The notes under the pieces were generated by a model. That model ran no database searches, was not told the DNA's origin, and saw nothing but the letters and a program-made list of their open reading frames with translations. From Candidatus Endomicrobium procryptotermitis (GTDB lineage Bacteria > Elusimicrobiota > Endomicrobiia > Endomicrobiales > Endomicrobiaceae): a DNA stretch of 63,123 nt. The stretch is taken from the NCBI GenBank assembly GCA_031279415.1, contig JAITIP010000020.1, forward strand, positions 1 to 63,123. The letters run 5' to 3'. Each line of letters starts with the position of its first letter. The first letter of the stretch is position 1. Shown here piece after piece: positions 15,502 through 23,921 of this stretch. The position numbers and the translations under genes are program-made.

Positions 15502-17214
15502 ATGAAAACATTAAAATTTGATGAACTAAATTTGTCAAACGAAATACTGAAAGCCATCGAAGATCTCGGTTTTGAAGAGGCCACGCCTATACAATCTTTG
15601 TCCATCCCCGTTATGATGACCGGTACGGATATTATAGGTCAGGCTCAGACGGGCACCGGAAAAACCGCGGCGTTTGGAATACCTCTTCTTGAAAAAATCG
15701 ACGCTAAAAATAAAAATGTTCAAGCTATAATTTTGTGTCCTACCAGAGAGCTTGCGATACAGGTATGCGAAGAGATCAAACTTTTTTCAAAATATAAAAG
15801 AGGCATAAACATTGTTCCGGTTTATGGCGGACAACCTATACAGAGACAGATGATGGCTCTTTCAAAAGTCGCGCAAATAGTCGTCGGTACTCCCGGCAGA
15901 GTAATAGATCATCTTGACAGAAAAACGTTAAAGCTTGAAAATGCGTCTACAATTGTTTTAGATGAAGCCGATGAGATGCTGGACATGGGATTTCGTGATG
16001 ACATAGAAATTATTCTTAAATCTCTACCGGAGAAAAGACAGACGGTGTTTTTTTCCGCCACGATGCCTAAAGAGTTTATGTTTCTTACCAGAAAATATCA
16101 GCATCATCCAGAAACGATAAAAGTCGTAAGCGAAAAGCTCACTGTTCCTTTAATCGAACAATACTATTTCGATATACGCGAGCATCAAAAACTCGAAGCT
16201 TTGGCAAGATGTCTTGACATGTATGATCCAAAACTGTCTCTTGTATTTTGTAATACCAAAAAGAAAGTTGATGAAGTTGTCGCGTCTTTACAGGTACGTG
16301 GCTATTCAGCAGACGCTCTTCACGGCGATATGAACCAATCTCAAAGGGACAGAGTCATGGCAAAATTTAGAAGCGGTTCAATAGAACTTCTTATAGCTAC
16401 AGACGTTGCGGCAAGAGGAATAGACGTAGACGATATTGACATGGTTTTTAACTTTGACGTCCCGAAAGACGATGAAGATTACGTGCACAGAATAGGAAGA
16501 ACCGGCAGAGCCGGAAAAGCAGGCAAAGCATATACTTTTGTTTCCGGAAAAGATATTTATAAGTTACGTGACATACAAAAATACACAAAAGTCAATATAA
16601 AAAGAGTGAGTGTTCCCTCGCTTGCTGATGTAGAAAATCTGAAAACAACGATGCTTCTTGAAAAAGTTAAAGAGATTCTTAAAGATAAAGGCACGGAAAA
16701 GTACACGCAGACTGTAGAATCTCTTATATCGGACGACGTTACGTCTTTAGATGTGGCTGCGGCGCTGTTAAAAATGTTTTTTGACAATGAAAAGAAAGAG
16801 CAGAAACAAAAAGAAGACGTTTTTGCAAAAAAAGTATATGAAAACACCGGCGCAAGAGATTACGGCATGACTCGTTTATTTATCAATATCGGCAAAAAAG
16901 ATGGAGTCAGAGCCGGTGATTTTGTCGGAGCGATAGCAGGAGAAACGGGTCTTAGCGGAGATATTGTGGGAAATATTAAGATTTTGGAATCTTTTTCGTT
17001 TGTTGAGGTTCCCAACGAATATGCAGAAAATGTGATAAACGCTTTAAGTTCAAGCAACATAAAAGGTAAAGTTGTTTTTGTGGAGCCTGCAAAAGAAATA
17101 AAAAAATCCGAAAAAAGTTATGGAAGGCAAAGAGAAGGCAGCGAAAACAAAAATGATGGGTACCGTTCAAAAGAAAACAAAAATTATAGGAAAAGATTTA
17201 ATAGAAGAGGATAA
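15502..17214 (+). CDS. deaD: DEAD-box ATP-dependent RNA helicase, CsdA/DeaD type
   Basis: 570 aa. A full set of helicase motifs: Q motif FEEATPIQ, motif I AQTGTGKT, PTRELAIQ, TPGR, DEAD (with DEADEML), SAT, then in domain 2 the motifs ATDVAARGIDV and HRIGRTGRAG. The C-terminal region (about 455-540, MTRLFINIGKKDGV ... VFVEPA) is the DbpA/CsdA-type RNA-binding domain, followed by a basic Arg/Lys/Asn-rich tail. Likely role: ribosome assembly and RNA unwinding, often cold-induced. The stop is 1 bp before the FmdB gene. Confidence 0.96.
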   Translation: MKTLKFDELNLSNEILKAIEDLGFEEATPIQSLSIPVMMTGTDIIGQAQTGTGKTAAFGIPLLEKIDAKNKNVQAIILCPTRELAIQVCEEIKLFSKYKRGINIVPVYGGQPIQRQMMALSKVAQIVVGTPGRVIDHLDRKTLKLENASTIVLDEADEMLDMGFRDDIEIILKSLPEKRQTVFFSATMPKEFMFLTRKYQHHPETIKVVSEKLTVPLIEQYYFDIREHQKLEALARCLDMYDPKLSLVFCNTKKKVDEVVASLQVRGYSADALHGDMNQSQRDRVMAKFRSGSIELLIATDVAARGIDVDDIDMVFNFDVPKDDEDYVHRIGRTGRAGKAGKAYTFVSGKDIYKLRDIQKYTKVNIKRVSVPSLADVENLKTTMLLEKVKEILKDKGTEKYTQTVESLISDDVTSLDVAAALLKMFFDNEKKEQKQKEDVFAKKVYENTGARDYGMTRLFINIGKKDGVRAGDFVGAIAGETGLSGDIVGNIKILESFSFVEVPNEYAENVINALSSSNIKGKVVFVEPAKEIKKSEKSYGRQREGSENKNDGYRSKENKNYRKRFNRRG

Positions 17215-17215
17215 T

Positions 17216-17431
17216 ATGCCTATTTTTGAGTTCATATGCAAAAAATGCAGCGAAAAATTTGAAACACTTGTTCTAAATGACGCAGAAAGAGTCGAATGCC
17301 CGAAATGTAAAAATGGCGAAGTGTCTAAACAATTTTCTGTATTTTCCGCTTCTTCCGGCTCAAATTGTACAAATTATGATGCCTGCCGTCCGAAAAGCAA
17401 ACACAAATGCAGCGGTGGCTGTTGCCATTAA
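17216..17431 (+). CDS. FmdB-type zinc-ribbon protein
   Basis: 71 aa from the ATG at 17216, one base after the deaD stop; the longer frame upstream lies inside deaD. It has the typical FmdB/CxxC_CxxC_SSSS start MPIFEFICKKC, CPKC, and a Ser/Cys-rich tail ending GGCCH. It is a single zinc ribbon of unknown function, thought to be regulatory. GAAGAGGATAAT precedes the start. Confidence 0.85.
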   Translation: MPIFEFICKKCSEKFETLVLNDAERVECPKCKNGEVSKQFSVFSASSGSNCTNYDACRPKSKHKCSGGCCH

Positions 17432-17452
17432 TTTGTAAACCTGTTGCTTTTA

Positions 17453-17481
17453 TTGACTTTAAAGCTAAAATCGAATAAAAT
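17453..17481 (+). promoter_or_regulatory. Sigma-70 promoter for tRNA-Arg
   Basis: TTGACT (17453-17458), a 17-bp spacer and TAAAAT (17476-17481), about 20 bp before the mature tRNA 5' end. Confidence 0.7.
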
Positions 17482-17500
17482 AGATTCCTAATAAGCTTTT

Positions 17501-17574
17501 GCGCCCATAGCTCAATTGGATAGAGCATTTGACTACGAATCAAAAGGTTAGAGGTTCGACTCCTCTTGGGCGCG
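17501..17574 (+). tRNA. tRNA-Arg (anticodon ACG)
   Basis: Acceptor stem GCGCCCA (17501-17507) with TGGGCGC (17567-17573), discriminator G. The anticodon arm TTTGA-CTACGAA-TCAAA gives anticodon ACG (Arg, inosine-modified in bacteria). The T arm contains GGTTCGACTCC. CCA is not encoded. Confidence 0.96.
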
Positions 17575-17624
17575 CTTAGCGTTAAGCGATACTGTCCCGT
17601 CATCTCCCGATGTAGTGTCGCACT

Positions 17625-17653
17625 TTGACAGTAAATTATAAAAAAATTATAAT
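17625..17653 (+). promoter_or_regulatory. Perfect-consensus promoter before the Rrf2 regulator
   Basis: TTGACA (17625-17630), 17 bp, TATAAT (17648-17653), 33 bp before the Rrf2 ATG at 17687. ACTGTC at 17591 and GACAGT at 17627 form an interrupted palindrome overlapping the -35, a possible operator. Confidence 0.8.
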
Positions 17654-17686
17654 ATACTATAGAATACATTCTGATAGAGAAAAGAT

Positions 17687-18133
17687 ATGAGACTATCAAC
17701 AAAAACTCGTTATGGGACAAGAGCAATGATTGAATTGGCTGACAATTATGGGATAAGAGTCTCTCCCGTAAACGTTATAGCCAAAAATCAAAATATCTCT
17801 GAAAGGTATTTGCAAAATATTCTTCTTATACTTGTAAATGCGGGACTTGTAAAAAGCGTAAGAGGTAAAAACGGCGGTTTTGCGCTTGCAAAACATCCAT
17901 CTGAAATTAATCTTGCTGAAATTGTGCTGGTTTTGGAAGAAGATAAGGCTCTGTTTGAGTGCGCTGACGAAGATATCTCATCTGAAAAATCATCTTCATG
18001 TGTTGTGAGCAAGATATGGGAAATGGTTTCTGAAAATCTATATAGTTTTTTAAGCAGGATAAAGCTGTGTGACCTAGTAAAAATGAGCAATGAAAAAGAG
18101 TATGGAGAAAAAATATTAGATTTTTATATTTGA
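17687..18133 (+). CDS. Rrf2-family transcriptional regulator (CymR/IscR-like)
   Basis: 148 aa. The N-terminal winged helix is typical of Rrf2: MRLSTKTRYGTRAMIELA, ISERYLQNILLILVNAGLVKSVRGKNGGFALAK. The C-terminal half has Cys residues at about 85 and 104 but not the three-Cys spacing of IscR, so 2Fe-2S binding is uncertain. It is 26 bp before a cysteine-synthase-like gene, as in the CymR/CysK arrangement, where CysK forms a complex with the regulator to signal cysteine status. A role in sulfur-gene control is therefore likely but inferred. Confidence 0.88.
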   Translation: MRLSTKTRYGTRAMIELADNYGIRVSPVNVIAKNQNISERYLQNILLILVNAGLVKSVRGKNGGFALAKHPSEINLAEIVLVLEEDKALFECADEDISSEKSSSCVVSKIWEMVSENLYSFLSRIKLCDLVKMSNEKEYGEKILDFYI

Positions 18134-18159
18134 AATAAATATTGAAAAGGAAATTTCAG

Positions 18160-19077
18160 ATGGCCAAAGCGTATGGCGATATAACCGAGACCGTTGGAAA
18201 TACTCCTCTTGTGAAAATCAACAAACTTTCAAGCGGTCTTCATGGTAATATATACGTTAAGGCTGAATTTATTAATCCTCTTTCAAGTATTAAAGACAGA
18301 GTAGCAGTTGCACTTATTGAGGACGGCGAAAAAAAAGGTCTTATAAATAGAGATACTTTGATAATCGATGCGACAAGGGGAAATGAAGGCATTGCTCTTT
18401 CTTTCGTATGCGCTCAAAAAGGGTATAATCTTTTGCTTACCATGCCGGATACGGTAACGGATGAAAGAAAACGGCTTTTGCATATGTTTGGAACAAAAGT
18501 AGTTTTGACAGAAGGGAAAAAAGGTATGACCGGTGCTGTTGTAAAAGCCCAAGAGTTTGCTAAAACTTATCCAAACAGTTTTATTCCGTGTCAGTTTACA
18601 AGTAAAGAAGCGAGCGACGTTCACAAAAGAACTACAGCGGTTGAAATATGGGAAGCTCTTGACGGCGAGATCGACTATTTTATTGCAGGTGTCGGCAGCG
18701 GTGGAACGATAACAGGAGTCGGCGAATTTTTAAAAGAGCACAGGCCAAAAGTAAAAATCGTGGCTGTTGAACCCGAAGATTGTGCAGTTTTATCTGGAGG
18801 TGTTTCTGGTTCACATACAATATACGGCATTGGCGCAGGTTTTGTGCCAGAAATATTAAACAGAGATATTATAAATGAAATAATAAAAATCGGATTTGAA
18901 AACGCATATATAACGACAAGTCGACTTGCCAAAGAAGAGGGGATTTTAGCAGGTATTTCTTCCGGCGGAAATCTTTGGGCGGCTTTACAAATTGCAGCAA
19001 GACCTGAAACAGAAGGTAAAAATATAGTTACAATCCTTTGTGATAGCGGCGAAAGATATATAATGCATTTCTATTAA
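18160..19077 (+). CDS. Cysteine synthase-like PLP enzyme with an altered substrate loop
   Basis: 305 aa from the ATG at 18160 (AAAAGGAAA 9 bp upstream); the upstream TTG at 18142 is a poorer start. Fold type II PLP enzyme: TVGNTPLVKI, PLP lysine in SSIKDRVAVA, phosphate loop GVGSGGTITG, and C-terminal ISSGGNLWAAL. The asparagine loop that binds the amino-acid substrate, normally T-S-G-N-T-G, reads TRGNEG here: Ser to Arg and Thr to Glu. This suggests a changed substrate (for example O-phosphoserine or another donor) or a mainly regulatory role with the upstream Rrf2 protein. Cysteine synthase remains the nearest family. Confidence 0.82.
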   Translation: MAKAYGDITETVGNTPLVKINKLSSGLHGNIYVKAEFINPLSSIKDRVAVALIEDGEKKGLINRDTLIIDATRGNEGIALSFVCAQKGYNLLLTMPDTVTDERKRLLHMFGTKVVLTEGKKGMTGAVVKAQEFAKTYPNSFIPCQFTSKEASDVHKRTTAVEIWEALDGEIDYFIAGVGSGGTITGVGEFLKEHRPKVKIVAVEPEDCAVLSGGVSGSHTIYGIGAGFVPEILNRDIINEIIKIGFENAYITTSRLAKEEGILAGISSGGNLWAALQIAARPETEGKNIVTILCDSGERYIMHFY

Positions 19078-19079
19078 TA

Positions 19080-19108
19080 TTGACAAAAACCAAAAAAGTT
19101 TATATTAT
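19080..19108 (+). promoter_or_regulatory. Promoter with a long leader for metY
   Basis: TTGACA (19080-19085), 17 bp, TATTAT (19103-19108), directly after the cysK-like stop codon. Transcription would start near 19115 and leave about 340 nt of 5' leader before the metY ATG at 19454. Confidence 0.75.
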
Positions 19109-19114
19109 TAGCAA

Positions 19115-19453
19115 CAACATATAAACTAAACATATAAACAATGAATAATTTATTACAACGCTTTAATTTTTATACGGTTTTTTTCTCTTCAATCACAACT
19201 CTTGAAGTCGTGATTCGAATGCATATCTTTTATTGCTGAGATATTCGTTCGAATTATAAATTCAAGAGGTAAACCAACAATGTCATCCAACAAAACAAAT
19301 AAAAAAGATTTCTTTAAGACTATTCCGTTTTCATTCGTCAATGGCCGAATGCGCGTTTGCTAATGCGCAAACATACATTATTATAATATATGTATAAAAA
19401 ACAAAAAATCATAATGATAAAATAATATAAAATGTTTCAAAAGGAGAAATTAA
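19115..19453 (+). promoter_or_regulatory. metY leader with hairpins and two tiny ORFs ending in Cys-stop
   Basis: Hairpin 1 (19191-19215) pairs AATCACAACT with AGTCGTGATT. Hairpin 2 (19213-19227 with 19240-19254) pairs ATTCGAAT...ATATC with GATAT...TTCGAAT. They share three bases and so compete slightly. A 32-codon ORF (19141-19239, no good ribosome site) contains hairpin 1 and ends FYC-stop. A 27-codon ORF (19280-19363) has AAGAGGT 9 bp upstream and ends RMRVC-stop. A further stem GTTTGC/GCAAAC lies at 19355-19372. No SAM or T-box riboswitch core was recognised. Cysteine-responsive attenuation is a hypothesis. Confidence 0.45.
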
Positions 19454-20743
19454 ATGTCAAAAATAGACAATAAACTTGCAACAGAGAGTCTTTTAATTCA
19501 CGGTGGGCAACAGCCTGATACTATTACAGGATCCGTAGCAGTGCCGATTTACCAGACGACGTCTTTTAAATTTAACAATGCCGAGCATGCGGCAAACCTT
19601 TTCGGACTGAAAGAGTTCGGAAACATATATTCAAGACTTACAAATCCTACAAATGATATTCTTGAAAAAAGAATAGCTTTAGTTGACGGTGGAGCGGCTG
19701 CATTATCTTTTGCCAGCGGTGCCGCGGCGATTACGGCATCAATACTTACTTTGACGCAAAATGGAGATGAGATAGTTTCCGCAGATAACCTTTACGGTGG
19801 AACCTATTCTCTTTTTGCAAATACCATAAGTAAGTTCGGCATAAAAGTTAATTTTGTAGATTCGGCAAATTTGGACTCTATTAAAAAAGCCATAACGCCT
19901 AAAACAAAGGCCGTTTATGCGGAAAGTATCGGAAATCCTAAACTTGACATAGCAGATGTTGAAGCTTTGTCGAAAATAGCGCACGATGCGGGGCTTCCTC
20001 TTATAATAGATAATACGGTATCTCCCTATCATTTTAAACCCATAAAATACGGGGCAGATATCGTTGTTTATTCTGCTACAAAACTTATAGGCGGTCACGG
20101 AACGACTTTGGGTGGTTTGATAGTTGACGCTGGAAAATTCAATTGGGCAAGCGGAAAGTTCCCTTTAATTTCCGAGCCGGATCAGGCATATCACGGTTTA
20201 AAATTTACTGAAGCTTTCGGAAATCTTGCCTACATACTCAAAGCCAGAGCCGGGATTTTGAGAGATACCGGAGCGGCTTTGTCGCCTTATGCGGCATTTT
20301 TGCTTCTGCAGGGTCTCGAAAGCCTGCACGTGAGAGCTGAAAGACATAATGAAAACGCTTTAAAAGCCGCACAGTTTTTGGAAAAACATCCTTTGGTTAC
20401 ATGGGTAAATTATCCCGGTCTTGCCAGCAGCAAAGAAAATGCAAAAGCTAAAAAATACCTCGGCGGCAGAGGTGGATTTATTATAGGTTTCGGCATAAAA
20501 GGCGGAAAAGAATCCGGCAAAAAGTTTATAGATTCCGTTGAACTTGCCACGCATTTGGCAAATGTCGGCGATGCAAAAACTCTTGTAATACATCCTGCTA
20601 CGACAACTCATTCGCAGCTTGAAGAAAAAGAACTTCTCTCGACTGGAGTAACGCCAGACTATGTAAGACTTTCAATCGGTATAGAAAATATAGATGATAT
20701 TATAGCCGACATAGACCAGTCGCTTAAAAAATCGCAGGCTTGA
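19454..20743 (+). CDS. metY: O-acetylhomoserine sulfhydrylase
   Basis: 429 aa. A Cys/Met-metabolism PLP enzyme (fold type I) that condenses O-acetylhomoserine with sulfide to homocysteine. Signatures: ESLLIHGGQQPD, VPIYQTTSF, YSRLTNPTNDILEKRIA, VYSATKLIGGHGTTLGG with the PLP lysine, HPATTTHSQL, and VRLSIGIENIDDIIADI. The length and the insert after residue 240 match the OAH sulfhydrylase branch rather than the shorter cystathionine synthases. Ribosome site AAAAGGAG. It probably shares sulfur-dependent control with the adjacent Rrf2/cysK-like pair. Confidence 0.95.
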   Translation: MSKIDNKLATESLLIHGGQQPDTITGSVAVPIYQTTSFKFNNAEHAANLFGLKEFGNIYSRLTNPTNDILEKRIALVDGGAAALSFASGAAAITASILTLTQNGDEIVSADNLYGGTYSLFANTISKFGIKVNFVDSANLDSIKKAITPKTKAVYAESIGNPKLDIADVEALSKIAHDAGLPLIIDNTVSPYHFKPIKYGADIVVYSATKLIGGHGTTLGGLIVDAGKFNWASGKFPLISEPDQAYHGLKFTEAFGNLAYILKARAGILRDTGAALSPYAAFLLLQGLESLHVRAERHNENALKAAQFLEKHPLVTWVNYPGLASSKENAKAKKYLGGRGGFIIGFGIKGGKESGKKFIDSVELATHLANVGDAKTLVIHPATTTHSQLEEKELLSTGVTPDYVRLSIGIENIDDIIADIDQSLKKSQA

Positions 20744-20775
20744 TGCGAAACGCGAAATAAATTAGTATAATAAAT

Positions 20776-20812
20776 GAAAAAGCGGGATTAGAAAAAATTA
20801 ATCCCGCTTTTC
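20776..20812 (+). terminator. Intrinsic terminator after metY
   Basis: AAAAGCGGGATTA pairs with TAATCCCGCTTTT around the loop GAAAAAAT, ending in a short T-run. A clear Rho-independent terminator. Confidence 0.88.
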
Positions 20813-20857
20813 ACATTTCAAAAGCAGTAAAACGACAATAAGATTAATGGAACTTTT

Positions 20858-22234
20858 ATGAAAAAAAGTGGCGCTCCTCTTACATTGGCAACATCGGACA
20901 TAGGAAAATTATTAATACAATATGCGGTGCCTGCGGTAATCGCAATGACGGCGGCCTCTCTTTATAATATTACGGATGGCATTTTTATAGGGCACGGTGT
21001 TGGTCCGCTTGCACTATCCGGTCTAGCGATAACTTTTCCGATAATGAATTTAGCGGCGGCCTTCGGTTCTCTTGTGGGGATGGGCGGTGCGGCTCTTTTA
21101 TCGTTAAGATTGGGGCAAAAAGATTATGAGTCTGCAAATAGAATTTTAGGCAATGTTCTGGTACTAAACATAATTATCGGCTCTCTTTTTACTCTATGCG
21201 CTTTAATATTTCTTGAACCTTTGCTACGCTTTTTTGGAGCAAGTAATGAAATGCTTCCTTATGCACGCGATTTCATGGTAATCATTCTCATCGGCAATGT
21301 AATTACTCATATATATATGGGGCTTAACACTCTTTTGCGTTCCGCAGGGCACCCTAAAAAAGCGATGTTTGCGACAATACTTACCATTATTATCAATATT
21401 ATTTTAAACCCGTTATTTATTTTTGGTTTCGGTTTGGGAATACGCGGAAGCGCTCTTGCAACCGTCATATCGCAAAGTGTTGTTTTAGTTTGGCAGTTTA
21501 AATTTTTCAGTGATAAAGAAAGCTTTATATGTTTCAGAAAAGGCATATACAAATTAAAAAGTAAAGTAGTCAAAGGAATCATTTCGATAGGGCTTGCCCC
21601 GTTTCTTCTTAACGCAGCCGCCTGCATTGTAGTAGTGCTTGTAAATAAGCAGCTTACTTCTTACGGCAGCGATTTAGCTGTCGGTGCTTATGGCATAGTC
21701 AACCGTGTGGCATTTTTGTTTGTGATGATAGTTTTTGGAATAAATCAGGGAATGCAGCCGATAGCCGGATATAATTATGGAGCGGCTCTTTATTTACGTA
21801 CGTCTGAAGTTTTAAAAAAGTCCATATTTCTTGCCACGTCGGTTATGTCTATCGGATTTGTTTTCGTGGAGCTATTCCCGCATGCCGTTGCCTCCATATT
21901 TACAAGAGATGAAGAACTTATCAATTTATCCGTCACAGGGTTACGCTACACATTTTTATTCTTTCCCATCGTAGGTTTTCAAATGGTTACTTCGACATTT
22001 TTTCAAAGTATCGGAATGGCGGTAAAAACTATATTTCTTACTTTGACAAGACAAGTCTTATTTTTAATTCCATTGCTCATAATACTTCCTAAACATTTCG
22101 GCATAAAAGGCGTGTGGCTTAGCATGCCACTGGCGGATTTTACTGCGGGGATTTTGGCTTTTATTTTGCTTTTCACGCAGCATTGCAGGTTAAAAGAAAA
22201 CAATGAAATTAAACAGGAGAGCATGAGTCCATGA
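20858..22234 (+). CDS. MATE family multidrug/Na+ efflux transporter
   Basis: 458 aa, usual MATE length, with about 12 hydrophobic segments in two similar halves. Typical stretches: LLIQYAVPAVIAMTAASLYNITDGIFIGH, LAITFPIMNLAAAFGSLVGMGGAALLSL, GINQGMQPIAGYNYGAA, and FQMVTSTFFQSIGMAVKTIFLTLTRQ. The sequence is closest in style to the MepA-like branch of Na+-coupled drug exporters in the inner membrane; substrate unknown. It overlaps the next gene by 4 bp (ATGA). Confidence 0.95.
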   Translation: MKKSGAPLTLATSDIGKLLIQYAVPAVIAMTAASLYNITDGIFIGHGVGPLALSGLAITFPIMNLAAAFGSLVGMGGAALLSLRLGQKDYESANRILGNVLVLNIIIGSLFTLCALIFLEPLLRFFGASNEMLPYARDFMVIILIGNVITHIYMGLNTLLRSAGHPKKAMFATILTIIINIILNPLFIFGFGLGIRGSALATVISQSVVLVWQFKFFSDKESFICFRKGIYKLKSKVVKGIISIGLAPFLLNAAACIVVVLVNKQLTSYGSDLAVGAYGIVNRVAFLFVMIVFGINQGMQPIAGYNYGAALYLRTSEVLKKSIFLATSVMSIGFVFVELFPHAVASIFTRDEELINLSVTGLRYTFLFFPIVGFQMVTSTFFQSIGMAVKTIFLTLTRQVLFLIPLLIILPKHFGIKGVWLSMPLADFTAGILAFILLFTQHCRLKENNEIKQESMSP

Positions 22235-22863
22235 GTAAAAAATTTGTAATAAATATCGGACGTGAGTTCGGAAGCGGAGGCTTTAAAATTGCAGAAAAAC
22301 TGTCAAAAAAGATGGGGATAAATTTTTATGATAAAAAACTCATAGAGCTTTCCGCACAAAAAAGCGGTCTGTGCAAAGAATATTTCGAAAATTCCGAAGA
22401 GAAGACTCAAATAGGGCTTATCGGCGATTTATCAGGCGTAGCTTCAAATATTTTCAGCGCGGGCTATTGCTCCAAAAGGTATTTTATAGATGAATTTCTT
22501 TTTAAAATCCAAAGCGATATTATAAGACAGTTTGCAAGAAAAGAGTCATGTATTTTTGTAGGCAGATGCGCCGATTATGTGTTAAGAGAGCATCCATGCG
22601 CCATAAATGTTTTTATTTGCGCGAACATAGATGACAGAGTCAAAAGGATAATGGAACTAAGAGGGGAAGCTGATTTTGAGAAAATCAAAAAAGAAATTGA
22701 AAAGACTGACAAAAACCGCTCTAAATATTACGATTTTTACACAAACAAGGTATGGGGAGCTGCATCATCCTATCATATTTGTATAAACTCTTCTATTCTC
22801 GGGCTTGATGCAACAGCATGTTTTATTCATTCTTTTGCAGAAAGAAGAATCGGGAAAAAATAA
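22231..22863 (+). CDS. Cytidylate kinase-like protein
   Basis: 210 aa. Matches the cytidylate-kinase-like family often found beside MATE or regulatory genes: INIGREFGSGGFKIAEKLSKKMGINFYDKKLIELSA (P-loop variant G-R-E-F-G-S-G-G), IFVGRCADYVLREHP, VNVFI-like strand (INVFICANIDDRVKRIM) and a C-terminal DLCINSSILG-like strand (YHICINSSILG). The canonical CMP kinase (Cmk) has a different P-loop, so the substrate of this branch is unknown. Translationally coupled to the MATE gene. Confidence 0.85.
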   Translation: MSKKFVINIGREFGSGGFKIAEKLSKKMGINFYDKKLIELSAQKSGLCKEYFENSEEKTQIGLIGDLSGVASNIFSAGYCSKRYFIDEFLFKIQSDIIRQFARKESCIFVGRCADYVLREHPCAINVFICANIDDRVKRIMELRGEADFEKIKKEIEKTDKNRSKYYDFYTNKVWGAASSYHICINSSILGLDATACFIHSFAERRIGKK

Positions 22864-23013
22864 AAACTTATTAATAAATCAGGTATATCAAATTCATAAA
22901 CGACGTAAAAAATGGTATAATAACAACATTGTCGGGAAATATGGATTTTTTTGTCAGGAATCCGCTTAATTTTATTGTTTTTTTAATAATCATTTTTAAC
23001 GGGGGCAGTGTTC

Positions 23014-23805
23014 ATGGACAAGATTTACGAAGTGTTGGAAAGGGTAAGAAAGCAGTCGCCTTTGGTTCACCATATTACAAACTGGGTAACTATTTCCGAT
23101 TGTGCCAATATCGTGAAAGTTTTCGGCGGGTCTCCTGTGATGGCACATGCTAAAGAAGAAACGTCCGATATGGCTTTGATAGCGGACGCTGTCGTAATAA
23201 ATATAGGCACTTTGAACTCTTTTACCATAGAGGCCATGAAGCTTGCCGTTGGTATGGCAAACAAAAGAAACATACCCGTAGTTTTGGATGCAGTTGGCGC
23301 TGGCGCTACAAAGTTCAGAAACGATATGATTAAAGAACTTTTAAAATATAAAATTGACATTATAAAAGGAAACCATTCCGAAATAGCGGCCGCCGCTGGA
23401 ATTAATGTTACCACAAAAGGAGTGGACAGCGGCCATGTTTCTGGAAATATGATTGAAATAGCAAAAAGTTTTGCAAACGAAAGGGAATGCGTAGTAGTAG
23501 TTACCGGAAAAGAAGACATTTGTACAAACGGCGAAGACATTTTTTTGGTAAAAAATGGTACACCTCTGATGTCAAAAGTCGTCGGAACAGGCTGTATGGC
23601 AGGTTCGGTAATCGCAACATTCTGTGCAGTTGAAAAAGATTACCTTTTTGCCTCCGCTGCGGCTCTAGTATGTTTTGAAATAGCGGCCGAAAACGCTGAT
23701 AAAACTTCTGAAGGTCCGGGCACTTTCAAAAATAAACTTTTTGACAAAATAAGTACTTTAAGCGATATTTCGATAAATAAAATGAAGAAGATAGAGAAGA
23801 AATGA
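23014..23805 (+). CDS. thiM: Hydroxyethylthiazole kinase
   Basis: 263 aa from the ATG at 23014 (GGGGGC upstream); a GTG at 23008 is also possible. It phosphorylates 4-methyl-5-(2-hydroxyethyl)thiazole for thiamine salvage. Motifs: SPLVHHITNWVTISDCANIVKVFGGSPVMAHA, VINIGTL, VLDAVGAGATKFR, IKGNHSEIAA, and GTGCMAGSVIATFCAV with the catalytic Cys. No thiD or thiE is adjacent and no TPP riboswitch core was seen in the 150 bp upstream. Confidence 0.95.
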   Translation: MDKIYEVLERVRKQSPLVHHITNWVTISDCANIVKVFGGSPVMAHAKEETSDMALIADAVVINIGTLNSFTIEAMKLAVGMANKRNIPVVLDAVGAGATKFRNDMIKELLKYKIDIIKGNHSEIAAAAGINVTTKGVDSGHVSGNMIEIAKSFANERECVVVVTGKEDICTNGEDIFLVKNGTPLMSKVVGTGCMAGSVIATFCAVEKDYLFASAAALVCFEIAAENADKTSEGPGTFKNKLFDKISTLSDISINKMKKIEKK

Positions 23806-23921
23806 ATAACGGCATAACTGCGGATGACTAGCAAAGATAGAATGACGTAAATCGCAGAATCTTGACAGGAACTCGTAAACGCAGTTTTTGTCTCCCTGCT
23901 TCTCAGCTTCTAAATAATACC

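Noticed and set aside
19109-19453. SAM riboswitch or T-box before metY
   Set aside because: No conserved core of a known SAM riboswitch or T-box could be recognised; only hairpins and tiny ORFs are seen.
22864-23013. TPP riboswitch before thiM
   Set aside because: The conserved CTGAGA and related cores are absent in the 150 bp upstream.
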